A DNA stretch of 64,000 bases from an uncultured Bacteroidota bacterium (GTDB lineage Bacteria; Bacteroidota; Bacteroidia; Flavobacteriales; Flavobacteriaceae): the NCBI GenBank assembly GCA_902622595.1, contig CACNQM010000004.1, positions 1 to 64,000 of the forward strand, in the 5' to 3' direction. Each line of letters starts with the position of its first letter. The first letter of the stretch is position 1. The notes below the pieces were generated by a model. It was not told where the DNA came from and did not search any database. It saw only the letters and a program-made list of their open reading frames with translations. Below are positions 32,822-42,900 of this stretch, piece by piece. A program made the position numbers and the translations under genes.

Positions 32822-32826
32822 TAATT

Positions 32827-33366
32827 ATGGGTTTAGAAACTTCATCTAAAAGATATGCAAAAGCTTTAATAGGCTATGGAGTCGAAAAGGATAATCTTGA
32901 TATTTTATTTAGTGAATTTTCTTCCTTAATTCAAATGTTAGAAGACTCTGAGGACTTAGTAAGTTTTATACAAAACCCAACTATATCAAAAGATATCAAG
33001 CAGAAAGCTCTAAACGAATTAATATCAGATAATCTCCCTAATACTTCAATAGTAATTAATCTATTATCGCAAAACAATAGATTAGACATGCTTCTAGATG
33101 TATGTAAGGGGTTTATAAAACAATACAATGTTCACAAGGATATAGTTGAAGTAATAGTTACTACTCCTATTGAGATTTCTGAAGATATTGAAAGTTCTAT
33201 ACAGGCATACTTGAATTCAATAGAAAATGGAAAAATTAAACTGGTTAAAAAGAAAGATGAATCTTTAATTGCAGGCTTTACAATTGATTATAATAATACT
33301 AGATTGGATGCAAGCGTAAAAAAAAGACTTGAGAAGATGAAGAAAGAATTAAAAAAAACAAATTAA
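32827..33366 (+). CDS. atpH: ATP synthase F1 subunit delta
   Basis: Joins the peripheral stalk to F1. In the 179-residue protein the N-terminal TSSKRYAKALIGYGVEK is the OSCP/delta start. The C-terminal segment LIAGFTIDYNNTRLDASVKKRLEKM is the family signature. The order b-delta-alpha is interrupted here by a small lipoprotein gene that begins 2 bases after the stop. Confidence 0.93.
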   Translation: MGLETSSKRYAKALIGYGVEKDNLDILFSEFSSLIQMLEDSEDLVSFIQNPTISKDIKQKALNELISDNLPNTSIVINLLSQNNRLDMLLDVCKGFIKQYNVHKDIVEVIVTTPIEISEDIESSIQAYLNSIENGKIKLVKKKDESLIAGFTIDYNNTRLDASVKKRLEKMKKELKKTN

Positions 33367-33368
33367 TA

Positions 33369-33593
33369 ATGAAAAAAATTATTCTTCTTTTTATGACATC
33401 ATATTTGTTTCAATCATGCATTGCTTTGAAGTTTCCAGATAAAATGGAAATAAATATTTCAGTTCCAGAAGACTATGATATAGAAAAACTGGAAATATTA
33501 GTTGATACATTACGAAGTCAAGCTAAAGACAAGTTTGATATGCAAGTAGAAATAGGTACAATTAAAAAATTAAAAAAAAAGAAAAAAAATTAA
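33369..33593 (+). CDS. Small lipoprotein of unknown function inside the ATP synthase operon
   Basis: A 74-residue protein with a lipoprotein signal ending SYLFQSC (Cys17). A short domain with EINISVPEDYDIEKLEILV follows, then a run of lysines at the C-terminus. It lies 2 bases after atpH and 11 bases before atpA on the same strand, where flavobacteria usually have no gene. It is not recognised as any ATP synthase subunit. The tight spacing argues for co-expression, and the lipobox for a periplasm-facing location. Confidence 0.75.
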   Translation: MKKIILLFMTSYLFQSCIALKFPDKMEINISVPEDYDIEKLEILVDTLRSQAKDKFDMQVEIGTIKKLKKKKKN

Positions 33594-33604
33594 AAATTTA
33601 AATA

Positions 33605-35179
33605 ATGCAAAAAATTAAACCAGCTGAGGTATCAGCTTTATTGAAAAAACAATTAGAAACTGCAGATATTCAATCATCTTTTGATGAAGTTGGAACGGTC
33701 TTAGAAGTTGGGGACGGAATAGCAAGAGTCTATGGTCTTACAAACGCTGAATACGGTGAGCTTGTATCTTTTGATAGTGGCCTCCAGGGAATGGTACTAA
33801 ATTTAGAGGAAGACCATGTTGGAATTGTATTGTTTGGTCCTTCAAAAGGAGTTAAGGAAGGAGATACTGTTAAAAGAACCAATCAGATAGCATCTATAAA
33901 AGTTGGAGAAGGTATTCTTGGAAGAGTTGTTGATACTCTTGGAAATCCAATAGATGGAAAAGGTCCTATTGAAGGTGAACTATTTGATATGCCAATTGAA
34001 AGAAAAGCGCCTGGAGTAATTTATCGTCAACCTGTTAATGAACCACTACAAACTGGAATCAAATCAATTGACGCTATGATACCTATTGGAAGAGGTCAAA
34101 GAGAATTGGTAATTGGAGATAGGCAGACCGGTAAGACAACTGTATGTATTGACACAATCCTAAATCAAAAAGAGTTTTATGATGCTGGAGAGCCTGTTTT
34201 TTGTATTTACGTTGCAATAGGTCAAAAGGCTTCAACTGTAGCAGGGATTGCAAAAACTTTAGAAGAAAAAGGTGCGTTAGAATATACAGTTATTGTTGCA
34301 GCAAATGCTTCGGACCCCGCTCCTATGCAAGTATTTGCTCCCTTTTCAGGAGCATGTATAGGTGAGTATTTTAGAGATACAGGTAGGCCTGCTTTGATAA
34401 TATATGATGATTTATCAAAACAAGCAGTTGCTTATAGAGAGGTTTCACTTCTATTAAGAAGACCTCCGGGAAGGGAAGCATATCCAGGAGATGTCTTTTA
34501 TCTTCATTCAAGACTTTTAGAAAGATCGGCAAAGGTCGTAAATGACGATAAGGTTGCAAGCGGAATGAATGATCTACCAGTTTCCTTAAGATCAAAAGTA
34601 AAGGGAGGAGGATCATTAACAGCACTTCCAATTATCGAGACCCAAGCAGGAGATGTCTCAGCTTATATACCCACTAATGTTATATCTATTACAGATGGTC
34701 AAATCTTTTTAGAATCAGATTTATTTAATTCAGGAGTTAGACCAGCTATTAACGTAGGTATATCAGTTTCAAGAGTTGGAGGATCAGCTCAAATTAAATC
34801 AATGAAAAAAGTTGCGGGTACTCTTAAGCTTGACCAAGCGCAATATAGAGAGCTTGAAGCCTTTTCAAAATTTGGTTCAGATCTTGATGCTGCAACACTA
34901 AATGTAATAGAAAAGGGTAGAAGGAATGTTGAAATTCTAAAACAGAATCAAAATGATCCATTCCAAGTTGAGGATCAAGTTGCTATTATCTATGCTGGAT
35001 CTCAAAATTTACTTAAAGAAGTTCCAGTCGAAAAAGTTAAGGCATTTGAAGAAGCTTTTCTTCAAGAGCTTAGAAAAAACAACAAGAAACTATTAGCAGA
35101 ATTAAAATCAGGAAAAATTTCTGATAAAGAAACAGATGAAATTAAAAAGGTAGCTGAAAAAGTTGCTAAGTCATTTTAA
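33605..35179 (+). CDS. atpA: ATP synthase F1 subunit alpha
   Basis: Non-catalytic nucleotide-binding subunit of F1, 524 residues. Walker A is GDRQTGKTT near residue 176, and the alpha/beta signature [10 protein letters not shown] is near 379. It also shows [20 protein letters not shown]. It is followed 3 bases later by atpG. The catalytic beta and epsilon subunits (atpD, atpC) are not in the window, in line with the split ATP synthase genes of Bacteroidota. Confidence 0.97.
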   Translation: MQKIKPAEVSALLKKQLETADIQSSFDEVGTVLEVGDGIARVYGLTNAEYGELVSFDSGLQGMVLNLEEDHVGIVLFGPSKGVKEGDTVKRTNQIASIKVGEGILGRVVDTLGNPIDGKGPIEGELFDMPIERKAPGVIYRQPVNEPLQTGIKSIDAMIPIGRGQRELVIGDRQTGKTTVCIDTILNQKEFYDAGEPVFCIYVAIGQKASTVAGIAKTLEEKGALEYTVIVAANASDPAPMQVFAPFSGACIGEYFRDTGRPALIIYDDLSKQAVAYREVSLLLRRPPGREAYPGDVFYLHSRLLERSAKVVNDDKVASGMNDLPVSLRSKVKGGGSLTALPIIETQAGDVSAYIPTNVISITDGQIFLESDLFNSGVRPAINVGISVSRVGGSAQIKSMKKVAGTLKLDQAQYRELEAFSKFGSDLDAATLNVIEKGRRNVEILKQNQNDPFQVEDQVAIIYAGSQNLLKEVPVEKVKAFEEAFLQELRKNNKKLLAELKSGKISDKETDEIKKVAEKVAKSF

Positions 35180-35182
35180 TAT

Positions 35183-36043
35183 ATGTCAGGGTTAAAAGAG
35201 ATAAGGAATAGAATTAGTTCAGTTTCTTCAACTATGCAGATTACCAATGCCATGAAGATGGTTTCTGCTGCAAAATTGAAAAAAGCTCAGGATTCTATTA
35301 CTGCTACACTTCCTTATTCAAATAAACTTTCAGAATTAGTTAAGAATATTTCAGCCTCTATAGATTCAGTTGACTCTAATCCTTTATTTGTTTCAAGAGA
35401 GGTAAGAAAAACACTTATAATAGTCATCACATCTAATAAAGGTCTATGTGGTGGATTTAACTCTAATGTAATAAAAGAAGTTTATAATATTAGCTCTGAA
35501 TACGGTAGCAACAAGCCCGATCTTTTGACTATAGGTAAGAAAGGAGATGATATATTAAAAAAGAAATTCAATGTGATTAGCTCTCATAATGATTTGTTTG
35601 AACAGTTTTCTTACTTAAACGTAAAATCAATAGCTAGCAAAATCATGCAGCTTTACACCGACGAAAAATATGATGAGGTGATACTTGTGTATAATCATTT
35701 TAAAAATGCAGCTACCCAGATTATTACTAAAGAGCAGTTTTTACCAATTTCTGAAAATACAGATAATAATGTATCAACTTCAGGAGATTATATTTTTGAG
35801 CCAAATAGGGAAATGATTCTTGAGGAATTGATTCCAAAGACCCTATCTATTCAATTATTCAAATCTATATCAGATTCTATAGCTGGTGAACATGGGGCAA
35901 GAATGACAGCTATGCATAAAGCAACGGATAATGCATCAGAGCTTAGAGATCAATTAAAGCTTACATATAATAAGGCAAGACAAACAGCAATAACCAACGA
36001 AATATTAGAAATTGTTGGAGGTGCTGAGGCTTTAAACTCTTGA
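35183..36043 (+). CDS. atpG: ATP synthase F1 subunit gamma
   Basis: Rotor shaft of F1, 286 residues. The N-terminal coiled coil LKEIRNRISSVSSTMQITNAMKMVSAAKLKKAQ and the C-terminal helix MTAMHKATDNASELRDQLKLTYNKARQTAIT are diagnostic. ITSNKGLCGGFNSNV is the central conserved segment. It is the last gene of the operon. The next gene has its own -7 box. Confidence 0.96.
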   Translation: MSGLKEIRNRISSVSSTMQITNAMKMVSAAKLKKAQDSITATLPYSNKLSELVKNISASIDSVDSNPLFVSREVRKTLIIVITSNKGLCGGFNSNVIKEVYNISSEYGSNKPDLLTIGKKGDDILKKKFNVISSHNDLFEQFSYLNVKSIASKIMQLYTDEKYDEVILVYNHFKNAATQIITKEQFLPISENTDNNVSTSGDYIFEPNREMILEELIPKTLSIQLFKSISDSIAGEHGARMTAMHKATDNASELRDQLKLTYNKARQTAITNEILEIVGGAEALNS

Positions 36044-36070
36044 CATTAAATTTACATCCTACACTTTTTG

Positions 36071-36078
36071 TATTTTTG
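36071..36078 (+). promoter_or_regulatory. -7 promoter box of the sugar nucleotidyltransferase operon
   Basis: TATTTTTG ends 15 bases before the ATG at 36094. Confidence 0.55.
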
Positions 36079-36093
36079 ATTTAAATAATTTAA

Positions 36094-37119
36094 ATGAAGA
36101 TATTCATACCAATGGCTGGAAAAGGAACACGGCTTAGACCTTTTACCCTGACTTGCCCAAAACCTTTATTGAAAATTATTGACAAGCCAATAGTAGAACA
36201 TCTAATAGATCAAATTACTTCTAGGTTAACAACTCAGATTGACGAAATCATCTACATTTTAGGTGATAAGGCATATTTTAATTCAGATGTTGTTTCTTCT
36301 TTAACTTTAATTGCAAAAAAGTATAATGCTAAGACAAAGGTGTATAGACAACTTGACCAACTTGGTACAGGTCACGCCATTATGTGTGCTGAAGAATCAT
36401 TACATGGCCCTTCGATAGTTGCATATGCAGATACAATGATTCAGGGTCAAATCTCAATTGAACCAGATGTGGATGGGATTATCTGGGTAAAAAAAGTTGA
36501 GGATCCATCTAGCTATGGAGTTGTAAGCCTTGATGAAAAAAATAATATTATTGATTTAATTGAAAAACCTCACAAGTATGTTTCAGATCTTGCAGTTGTT
36601 GGTATATATTATTTTAAGGATATATCAGTAATAAGAGATGAGTTAAAAATTCATTTAAATGACAAATTGAACCCTGGAAAAGAATATTTACTTAACTATG
36701 GTATTGAGAGAATGATTGAAAAGAAAAGAGTATTTAAATCTCAAGAAATAGAAACTTGGATGGATTGTGGCACCCCTAAATTATTAATTGAGTCTGCAAA
36801 AAAAATTATGAGCTCTAAAATTATTCTTGAAGAAAACAATAGTTTCATAAAGTCGGGTAATGTAAAAATTACCCAACCTGTTTTTATTGGTAAAAATGTT
36901 AAAATAAAAGATTCGGAAATTGGCCCTTTTGTTTCAATTGGAGATGATACAGAAATATCTAATTCAAATATTGAGTCAACACTAATTTATAAAAATGTAA
37001 AAGTATCCAATGCAGATATTAAAAATTCGATCCTTGGTCAATATTCAGTGTATGATGGATCAAACAAAGAAATTTTTTTAGGGGACTATTCACAGATAAA
37101 TGATAATGAAGAGAACTAA
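36094..37119 (+). CDS. Sugar-phosphate nucleotidyltransferase
   Basis: A 341-residue NTP-transferase that makes an NDP-sugar from a sugar-1-phosphate. The signature IPMAGKGTRLRPFTLTCPKP is the nucleotide-binding loop near the start. DGIIWVKKVEDPSSYGVV and EKP are typical. The C-terminal third is a left-handed beta-helix (hexapeptide-like repeats around VFIGKNVKIKDSEIGP). Closest types are glucose-1-phosphate thymidylyl- or uridylyltransferases and mannose-1-phosphate guanylyltransferase; the sugar is not determined. It overlaps the next gene. Confidence 0.85.
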   Translation: MKIFIPMAGKGTRLRPFTLTCPKPLLKIIDKPIVEHLIDQITSRLTTQIDEIIYILGDKAYFNSDVVSSLTLIAKKYNAKTKVYRQLDQLGTGHAIMCAEESLHGPSIVAYADTMIQGQISIEPDVDGIIWVKKVEDPSSYGVVSLDEKNNIIDLIEKPHKYVSDLAVVGIYYFKDISVIRDELKIHLNDKLNPGKEYLLNYGIERMIEKKRVFKSQEIETWMDCGTPKLLIESAKKIMSSKIILEENNSFIKSGNVKITQPVFIGKNVKIKDSEIGPFVSIGDDTEISNSNIESTLIYKNVKVSNADIKNSILGQYSVYDGSNKEIFLGDYSQINDNEEN

Positions 37120-37897
37120 CAAAGCTTACGCTTTTTTTTATAGCGTCCTACTATTAATTATACTTCAGGGGTGTTCAACAAAAAAAGTTATTGTAAGTGA
37201 CTTACCATTAGCAGGAATTGAAATTTCAGAAATTATTAAAAATTCTCGTAAGACAGATTTTACATTTGAAAATCTTAGAAATCGAGTTAAGATTGAATTT
37301 GATAATGGTAGGCTAACTCAAAACATTATTTTAAGTCTTAGGGCTGAAGAAGACGAAGTTCTATGGATGAGCGCATCAATAATAGTTCCAATAGCCAAGA
37401 TATTAATGAGCAACGAAAGATTTGTTTTTTATGAAAAATTTCAAAAAACTTATATTGATGAAGATCTATCGAAAGTATTAAAATTACTGAACTTAAAAAA
37501 TCCTGTAAAGTTGCTACAAAATATTCTTTATGGAGGGCCAGTTATAGATATTAATAAGGTTAAATGGGATCGTATTCAAAACTCAAATTATTATGTACTT
37601 CAATCATCACAAGAGATTCAAACAACACTTTTTATAAATCCAAAAACCTTTCAGCTAGAACAACAAAGAATTTTTATTCCACTGCTTTCTTCTTTAATTA
37701 CATTCAATTACAGAAATTATAAAAATGTTGATGGAAAATCAGTTCCTAGCCAGGTATTAATTTCTTATATAAAAGGAAGTAGAATTACGAGGATAAATCT
37801 AGAGTATTCTCAATTTGACTTTCCAGAGAATCTCAATTTTCCAATGGAAATACCATCAGATTATAAACGCATAAATTTAGATGAGATTATTAAGTAA
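37106..37897 (+). CDS. DUF4292 family lipoprotein
   Basis: A 263-residue lipoprotein with signal ending IILQGC and a Lys-rich start. The body (FTFENLRNRVKIEFDNG, SLRAEEDEVLWMSASIIVPIAKILM) fits DUF4292, a LolA/LolB-like family of Bacteroidota that could bind lipids in the periplasm; the fold relation is inference. An ATG at 37100 is also possible. It overlaps the genes on both sides (14 and 17 bases) and precedes the EnvC-like gene as in other flavobacteria. Confidence 0.8.
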   Translation: MKRTNKAYAFFYSVLLLIILQGCSTKKVIVSDLPLAGIEISEIIKNSRKTDFTFENLRNRVKIEFDNGRLTQNIILSLRAEEDEVLWMSASIIVPIAKILMSNERFVFYEKFQKTYIDEDLSKVLKLLNLKNPVKLLQNILYGGPVIDINKVKWDRIQNSNYYVLQSSQEIQTTLFINPKTFQLEQQRIFIPLLSSLITFNYRNYKNVDGKSVPSQVLISYIKGSRITRINLEYSQFDFPENLNFPMEIPSDYKRINLDEIIK

Positions 37898-39089
37898 GAC
37901 ATTATTTTATTTCTTTTTATTTTCAGTTATTCAATTGAATGCCCAAGACTATCAAGAAAGACAAAAAAAATTGGAAGCTCAAAAAATTTCTTTAAAAAAA
38001 GAAATTAGTCAGATAAACAATTTAATAGCTGATTCAAAAAAAAGATCTAAAAATTTAGCTAATGATTTAGAGGATCTTCAGCTTAAAATATCTGTTCGTG
38101 ATAAGTTAATTAATATTAACAATTCACAACTTAATAATTTGACTAGTATTATAAATAATCAAAATGACAGAATAGCTAGGTTAGAGAGTGATCTTACAAA
38201 CCTTAAAACTGAGTATGAAAAGATAATATACAATTCTTATAAAAAAAGATCTACTCAAATGAAGTTAATGTTTTTATTTGCTTCTGAAAACATAAACCAA
38301 GCATTTAAACGTTTCCAGTACTTTAAGCAGTATTCAAAGTATAGAAAAAAGCAAGCAGACAGAATTGTGAAAGTTCAAAATGAAATTGAAGATACAGTCG
38401 ATAGCTTAGTCATTATAAAGAATCAAAAGCAAAAGATTATTCAAGAAAACCAGGATATAAAAAAATCATTATCAAAAGAAAAAAAGCAACAAGATGATTT
38501 ATTTGATAGTTTATTAAAAAATCAAAAAAATTATGCTGCTCAAATAAGTGAAAAAGAAAAACAAGCAAAACTAATAGATAATGAAATTGAAAAGCTGATT
38601 AGACTGGCAATTGCTGAGTCAAATAAAAACAAAAATTCAACAAATTTTGCGCTCACACCAGAAGGTAGATTAGTTTCATCAAACTTTCAAGCAAATCGTG
38701 GAAGATTACCGTGGCCAGTTAAAGAAGGAGTAATTGTGAGAAGATTTGGCACCCAACCCCACCCTGTTGTTAGAACTACCACTATTAATAGTAATGGAAT
38801 TTCAATTGCAACTTCATCTAATTCAATAGCCTACTCCGTTTTTGATGGTGAAGTTTTATCTGTCTATGGTTTTTCTGGAGGTAATCCAGGAGTTTTAATT
38901 AGGCACGGGAAGTATATTTCCAATTATCAAAATTTATCTTCAATTTTTGTAAAAAAAGGAGATAAAATAAATGCAAATGATGAGATAGGAATTGTGTTTA
39001 CTAATGAGTCTAATGGTAAAACCATTTTAAAGTTTAACATTTTCAATGAATTAAAACCGGAAAATCCAGTTATTTGGTTGGATAATTAG
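37881..39089 (+). CDS. EnvC-like murein hydrolase activator (degenerate LytM domain)
   Basis: A 402-residue secreted protein with signal peptide (ending QLNAQ). Long coiled coils (about 20-250) are followed by a C-terminal LytM/M23 domain starting GRLPWPVKEGVIVRRFG. The zinc ligands are missing: NGISIA replaces HxGxD, and KFNIF replaces the HxH segment. It is therefore probably not an enzyme but an activator of amidases during cell division, like EnvC. It overlaps the DUF4292 gene by 17 bases and is convergent with the SPOR gene. Confidence 0.88.
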   Translation: MRLLSKTLFYFFLFSVIQLNAQDYQERQKKLEAQKISLKKEISQINNLIADSKKRSKNLANDLEDLQLKISVRDKLININNSQLNNLTSIINNQNDRIARLESDLTNLKTEYEKIIYNSYKKRSTQMKLMFLFASENINQAFKRFQYFKQYSKYRKKQADRIVKVQNEIEDTVDSLVIIKNQKQKIIQENQDIKKSLSKEKKQQDDLFDSLLKNQKNYAAQISEKEKQAKLIDNEIEKLIRLAIAESNKNKNSTNFALTPEGRLVSSNFQANRGRLPWPVKEGVIVRRFGTQPHPVVRTTTINSNGISIATSSNSIAYSVFDGEVLSVYGFSGGNPGVLIRHGKYISNYQNLSSIFVKKGDKINANDEIGIVFTNESNGKTILKFNIFNELKPENPVIWLDN

Positions 39090-39985
39090 TTTTCAATTAA
39101 TAACCAGGCGTCTTGTCCGCTAGTTTTTATTTTTGATATTAGATCTGCAGCTTCTTTTCTTGTTTTCAGTCTTGCATATGCTACTCTGAAAAGACCTTTT
39201 GGGTTTATAGAAGTATATGAAGCCTGATAACCATTGACTATCAAATTATTTAGGTGTTTCTCAGCGTTTCTTTTAGATCTAAAAGCACCTGCAATAACAC
39301 TGTAATAGGTCGAGTTATCGTTAATTTCTGGAGCTGTAACATTTATGCTGATTGGAGGGAGATCTCCTAAATTGAATGTTGCTGTTTGCACATTTTCAAG
39401 AACTTTTTCTTGAGCTATCGCAATATTTTTTAATTTTTCATCGTTTAGAAAGTCATTGTAATTAAAATACCCAAAGTAAGATAATCCAAGTACAGACAAA
39501 ATAACTGCGGCGTATCTCAATAAATTATTAGTGCTAAGTTGAGTTTTCTCTGAAGTTTCTTTAGACTTTATTCTAATTATAGGTTCCCTAACAAAAGAAT
39601 TTAAACCAAAAACTGAACTGTCAAAATTTATTGAAAAATCAGGGTTGAAAATTAAAGTATCTCTTTCTTTCAATTCAAAAATACCAAAATACTCAGTATC
39701 AAATATTAACTCTTCAGATAACTTTTCATTTAATACTTTGACTTCATCTAATATTAGTTTTAAAGATTTTTTATACGATATTTTCTTCTCTTCACTTATA
39801 AATTTTGCTAAAAGACCATCATTATCTTTAAGCATTGAGTTGAATGACACATATTTACTAGGCGGAAAAAACTCATTATTTTCTATATAAGCTGATTTAC
39901 TTTTAAGTATAAAAGCGCCAAAATCAGGAAGAATTACACAATCATTTGAATGTAAAAGGTGAGATATATCCTTAAAAATACTCAT
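39086..39985 (-). CDS. HU-CCDC81 and SPOR domain protein
   Basis: A 299-residue protein with three parts. An N-terminal HU-CCDC81 pair (about 1-130; ISHLLHSNDCVILPDFGAF is characteristic) is followed by one membrane helix (about 157-175) and a C-terminal SPOR domain (YYSVIAGAFRSKRNAEKHL onward). SPOR domains bind denuded glycan at division sites. The family is Bacteroidota-specific and probably links a cytoplasmic HU-like domain to septal peptidoglycan. It converges with the EnvC-like gene, overlapping by 4 bases, and both may act in division. Confidence 0.85.
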   Translation of the reverse strand: MSIFKDISHLLHSNDCVILPDFGAFILKSKSAYIENNEFFPPSKYVSFNSMLKDNDGLLAKFISEEKKISYKKSLKLILDEVKVLNEKLSEELIFDTEYFGIFELKERDTLIFNPDFSINFDSSVFGLNSFVREPIIRIKSKETSEKTQLSTNNLLRYAAVILSVLGLSYFGYFNYNDFLNDEKLKNIAIAQEKVLENVQTATFNLGDLPPISINVTAPEINDNSTYYSVIAGAFRSKRNAEKHLNNLIVNGYQASYTSINPKGLFRVAYARLKTRKEAADLISKIKTSGQDAWLLIEN

Positions 39986-40008
39986 TAAGTAAATTTAAAA
40001 AAAAACAG

Positions 40009-40977
40009 CTAAAAACCAATACGACTCCTAACTCTTTTAAGAACTTTTTGGGCTTGTACTCTTGCTCTCTTGGATCCATCTGATAATAGGTTTTCTAATT
40101 CGGGCCTATCTTCTAATAACTCAAAATATTTTTTTCTGTTTTTTGAAAAACGATTTAAAATTTTATCAAATAAGAGTTCTTTAACTGTACCATATCCAAT
40201 ACCCCCCTTTAAATATTGCTTTTTTAGTGATTCCACTTCATTCCTAGAAGCTATAACTTCATATAACTTAAAGACATTACATTCTTGTGGGTTTTTTGGA
40301 TCTTCAACTGATAAGCTACGTGTCTCAATCTTCATAATTTGTTTTCTCAACGTCTTGTCATCAACGAAAATATCTATTATGTTATTCTTTGATTTACTCA
40401 TTTTTTCACCATCTGTTCCAGTAATGTACTTTGTGTCATCTTGAATTTTAGCTTCAGGTATAATAAATGTTTTTCCCATCAAATTATTAAATCTTGAGGC
40501 TACATCTCTTGTCATTTCAAGATGCTGTAATTGATCTTTTCCAACAGGGACAATATCAGCGTCGTAAAGAAGAATATCAGCAGACATTAACATTGGATAA
40601 GAAAATAGTCCTGAATTCACATCCTTTAAGTTATCAGATTTGTCTTTAAATGAGTGAGCCAATTTTAATCTCTGATATGGAAAAAAACAACTTAAATACC
40701 AAGCTAACTCTGTTACCTCTGGCACATCACTTTGTCTGTAAAAACATGTTTTTTTTGGATCTAAGCCAAATGCTAACCATGTTGCTGCAGTTGAAAATGT
40801 ATTCTCTTTTAGAATTTTTTTATTTTTAATTTGAGTAAGAGAATGCATATTGGCAATAAAAAGATACGATTCATCACTAGTTGAATTCGCCATTTCTACA
40901 GCAGGAATAATTGCTCCAAGTATGTTACCAAGGTGAGGTGTTCCTGTGGATTGAATGCCAGTTAATATTTTGGCCAT
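40009..40977 (-). CDS. trpS: Tryptophanyl-tRNA synthetase
   Basis: Class I synthetase of 322 residues. The HIGH-type motif is in GIQSTGTPHLGNILGA (residues about 7-22) and the KMSKS motif is in TDGEKMSKSKNN near residue 194. CFYRQSDVPEVTELAWYLSCFFP is typical TrpRS. A perfect -7 box lies 17 bases upstream. It is divergent from the acyltransferase gene. Confidence 0.95.
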   Translation of the reverse strand: MAKILTGIQSTGTPHLGNILGAIIPAVEMANSTSDESYLFIANMHSLTQIKNKKILKENTFSTAATWLAFGLDPKKTCFYRQSDVPEVTELAWYLSCFFPYQRLKLAHSFKDKSDNLKDVNSGLFSYPMLMSADILLYDADIVPVGKDQLQHLEMTRDVASRFNNLMGKTFIIPEAKIQDDTKYITGTDGEKMSKSKNNIIDIFVDDKTLRKQIMKIETRSLSVEDPKNPQECNVFKLYEVIASRNEVESLKKQYLKGGIGYGTVKELLFDKILNRFSKNRKKYFELLEDRPELENLLSDGSKRARVQAQKVLKRVRSRIGF

Positions 40978-40994
40978 GAGAGTTATTTACCAAA

Positions 40995-41002
40995 CAAAGA
41001 TA
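40995..41002 (-). promoter_or_regulatory. -7 promoter box of trpS
   Basis: The minus strand reads TATCTTTG, 17 bases before the trpS ATG at 40977. Confidence 0.6.
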
Positions 41003-41033
41003 TTTTTTTTTGACCTCGAAACAAAATACCTAT

Positions 41034-41041
41034 TACCTTTG
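41034..41041 (+). promoter_or_regulatory. -7 promoter box of the acyltransferase gene
   Basis: TACCTTTG ends 24 bases before the ATG at 41066. With the trpS box it forms a divergent promoter pair. Confidence 0.55.
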
Positions 41042-41065
41042 GTAAATAATGTCAATTATTAAGAC

Positions 41066-41848
41066 ATGATAAAAAAGCTATTACTCAAGATTTGGCTCCA
41101 AATCTGGTTTTATTTTTTAGCAGGTATACAAGTACTAATATATTTCCCTTTTCTAGTAATAATACTTACGTTACCAAAAGCTTACACTAAATTATTTTGG
41201 ATTGCAAGAAATATATGGGCTAGAATTATACTTCATGGTAGTGGCTATTATGTAAGTGTTGAAAACAAAGAAAAATTAAATTCAGCAACTAATTGTCTTA
41301 TTATAGCTAATCACTCGAGTCACATGGATGTTTTTTTAATGCTTATTACAAATAAAAAGCCATTCATGTTTGTTGGTAAGAAAGAATTATACAGCATTCC
41401 ACTTTTTGGATACATATATAAACGAGCAGCAATAATGGTTGATAGATCAGACCCCAAAAGTAGATTTGCAGTATATGGAAGGGCAAACGAGATGTTAAAG
41501 CGTGGCTATAATGTCTGTATCTTTCCTGAAGCTCATTATTGGGATGATACTATTTTATTACAAGAATTTAAAAGAGGAGCCTTTAAAATAGCCATTGATA
41601 ATAATCTACCAATTATACCTTTAGTGTTTTTTGACTTAAAGTTAAAACATCCATGGTATCCAAAGTTTGGATCACTTGGAAAGTTAAGAGTTAAAGTGTT
41701 AGATAAAATTTACGTTGAGGGTCTTAGCGAAGATGATATACCAATGTTAACAAAGAAAGCTTTTAATTTGATAAAAGGGGAATTAGAGAATGATCCAAAA
41801 AAAGCTGCAGTTACAGCAACTGAAAAATGGAAAAAAATATTAGCTTAA
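41066..41848 (+). CDS. plsC: 1-acyl-sn-glycerol-3-phosphate acyltransferase
   Basis: Membrane enzyme of phospholipid synthesis that acylates lysophosphatidate. In the 260-residue protein an N-terminal helix (about 15-35) is followed by the catalytic HX4D motif NHSSHMDVF near residue 90. The glycerophosphate-binding region [14 protein letters not shown] comes next, then the FPEA motif (a variant of FPEG) and LPIIPLVF. It is convergent with recA, overlapping by 4 bases. Confidence 0.88.
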   Translation: MIKKLLLKIWLQIWFYFLAGIQVLIYFPFLVIILTLPKAYTKLFWIARNIWARIILHGSGYYVSVENKEKLNSATNCLIIANHSSHMDVFLMLITNKKPFMFVGKKELYSIPLFGYIYKRAAIMVDRSDPKSRFAVYGRANEMLKRGYNVCIFPEAHYWDDTILLQEFKRGAFKIAIDNNLPIIPLVFFDLKLKHPWYPKFGSLGKLRVKVLDKIYVEGLSEDDIPMLTKKAFNLIKGELENDPKKAAVTATEKWKKILA

Positions 41849-42846
41849 TCTGATTTTAGCTCTTCAACAATTTTTTGCTCAAGTTCCTCAATTAGTTCAG
41901 GATTATCTTTTAAAATAGATTTTACAGAGTCTCTACCTTGGCCAAGTTTACTACCTCCATAGCTAAACCATGATCCACTTTTTTCAATGATATCTCTCTC
42001 AACACCGATATCAAGTATTTCACCAATTTTTGAGATACCTTCTCCATACATTATATCAAATTCTGCAGTCTTGAAAGGAGGGGCAACTTTATTCTTCACT
42101 ATTTTCACTCTTGTTTTATTCCCTAATACTCCCCCTTCTGTATTTTTCAGCTGTGTTGATCTTCTAATATCAATTCTAACAGAGGCATAAAACTTAAGAG
42201 CATTTCCACCGGTAGTAGTTTCAGGATTTCCAAACATTACTCCAATTTTTTCTCTGAGTTGATTTATGAAAAACACTGTACAATTAGTCTTACTAATTGA
42301 AGCTGTAAGTTTTCTTAATGCCTGAGACATTAGTCTTGCATGTAATCCCATTTTTGAATCTCCCATTTCACCCTCAATTTCACTTTTGGGTGTAAGAGCA
42401 GCCACAGAGTCAATGACTAAAGCATCTACTGCTCCAGACCTGATTAGATTGTCTGCTATTTCAAGAGCTTGTTCACCGTTATCAGGTTGTGAAATTACTA
42501 ACTCGCCTAAATCTACCCCAAGTTTTTCTGCATAAAATCTATCGAATGCATGTTCTGCATCAATAAAAGCTGCAATGCCCCCTGCCTTTTGACATTCTGC
42601 AATTGCATGTAATGTAAGTGTTGTTTTACCAGAGGATTCAGGTCCATATATTTCAATTACTCTTCCTTTTGGATAGCCGCCTACACCTAAAGCTATATCC
42701 AAACCAATTGAACCTGAGGATATTGATTCAACTTTTTCCATAGTTTGATCACCAAGCTTCATAACGGATCCTTTACCGTATGTTTTATCTAATTTGTCTA
42801 ATGTTAGTTTTAGTGCTTTAAGTTTAGAATCTTTAGGATCTGACAT
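41845..42846 (-). CDS. recA: DNA recombinase RecA
   Basis: Homologous-recombination ATPase and SOS co-protease, 333 residues. Walker A is GPESSGKTT at about 68-76, Walker B is [12 protein letters not shown], and the signature [27 protein letters not shown] is present. The C-terminal acidic tail is short. The length and core are normal. Upstream the minus strand has TACTTTAG, a one-mismatch -7 box. No LexA-type operator was recognised. Confidence 0.97.
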   Translation of the reverse strand: MSDPKDSKLKALKLTLDKLDKTYGKGSVMKLGDQTMEKVESISSGSIGLDIALGVGGYPKGRVIEIYGPESSGKTTLTLHAIAECQKAGGIAAFIDAEHAFDRFYAEKLGVDLGELVISQPDNGEQALEIADNLIRSGAVDALVIDSVAALTPKSEIEGEMGDSKMGLHARLMSQALRKLTASISKTNCTVFFINQLREKIGVMFGNPETTTGGNALKFYASVRIDIRRSTQLKNTEGGVLGNKTRVKIVKNKVAPPFKTAEFDIMYGEGISKIGEILDIGVERDIIEKSGSWFSYGGSKLGQGRDSVKSILKDNPELIEELEQKIVEELKSD

Positions 42847-42900
42847 CTTTAATCATTTATCACTAAAGTAATATTTTTTATATTTATATTTTACCAAACT

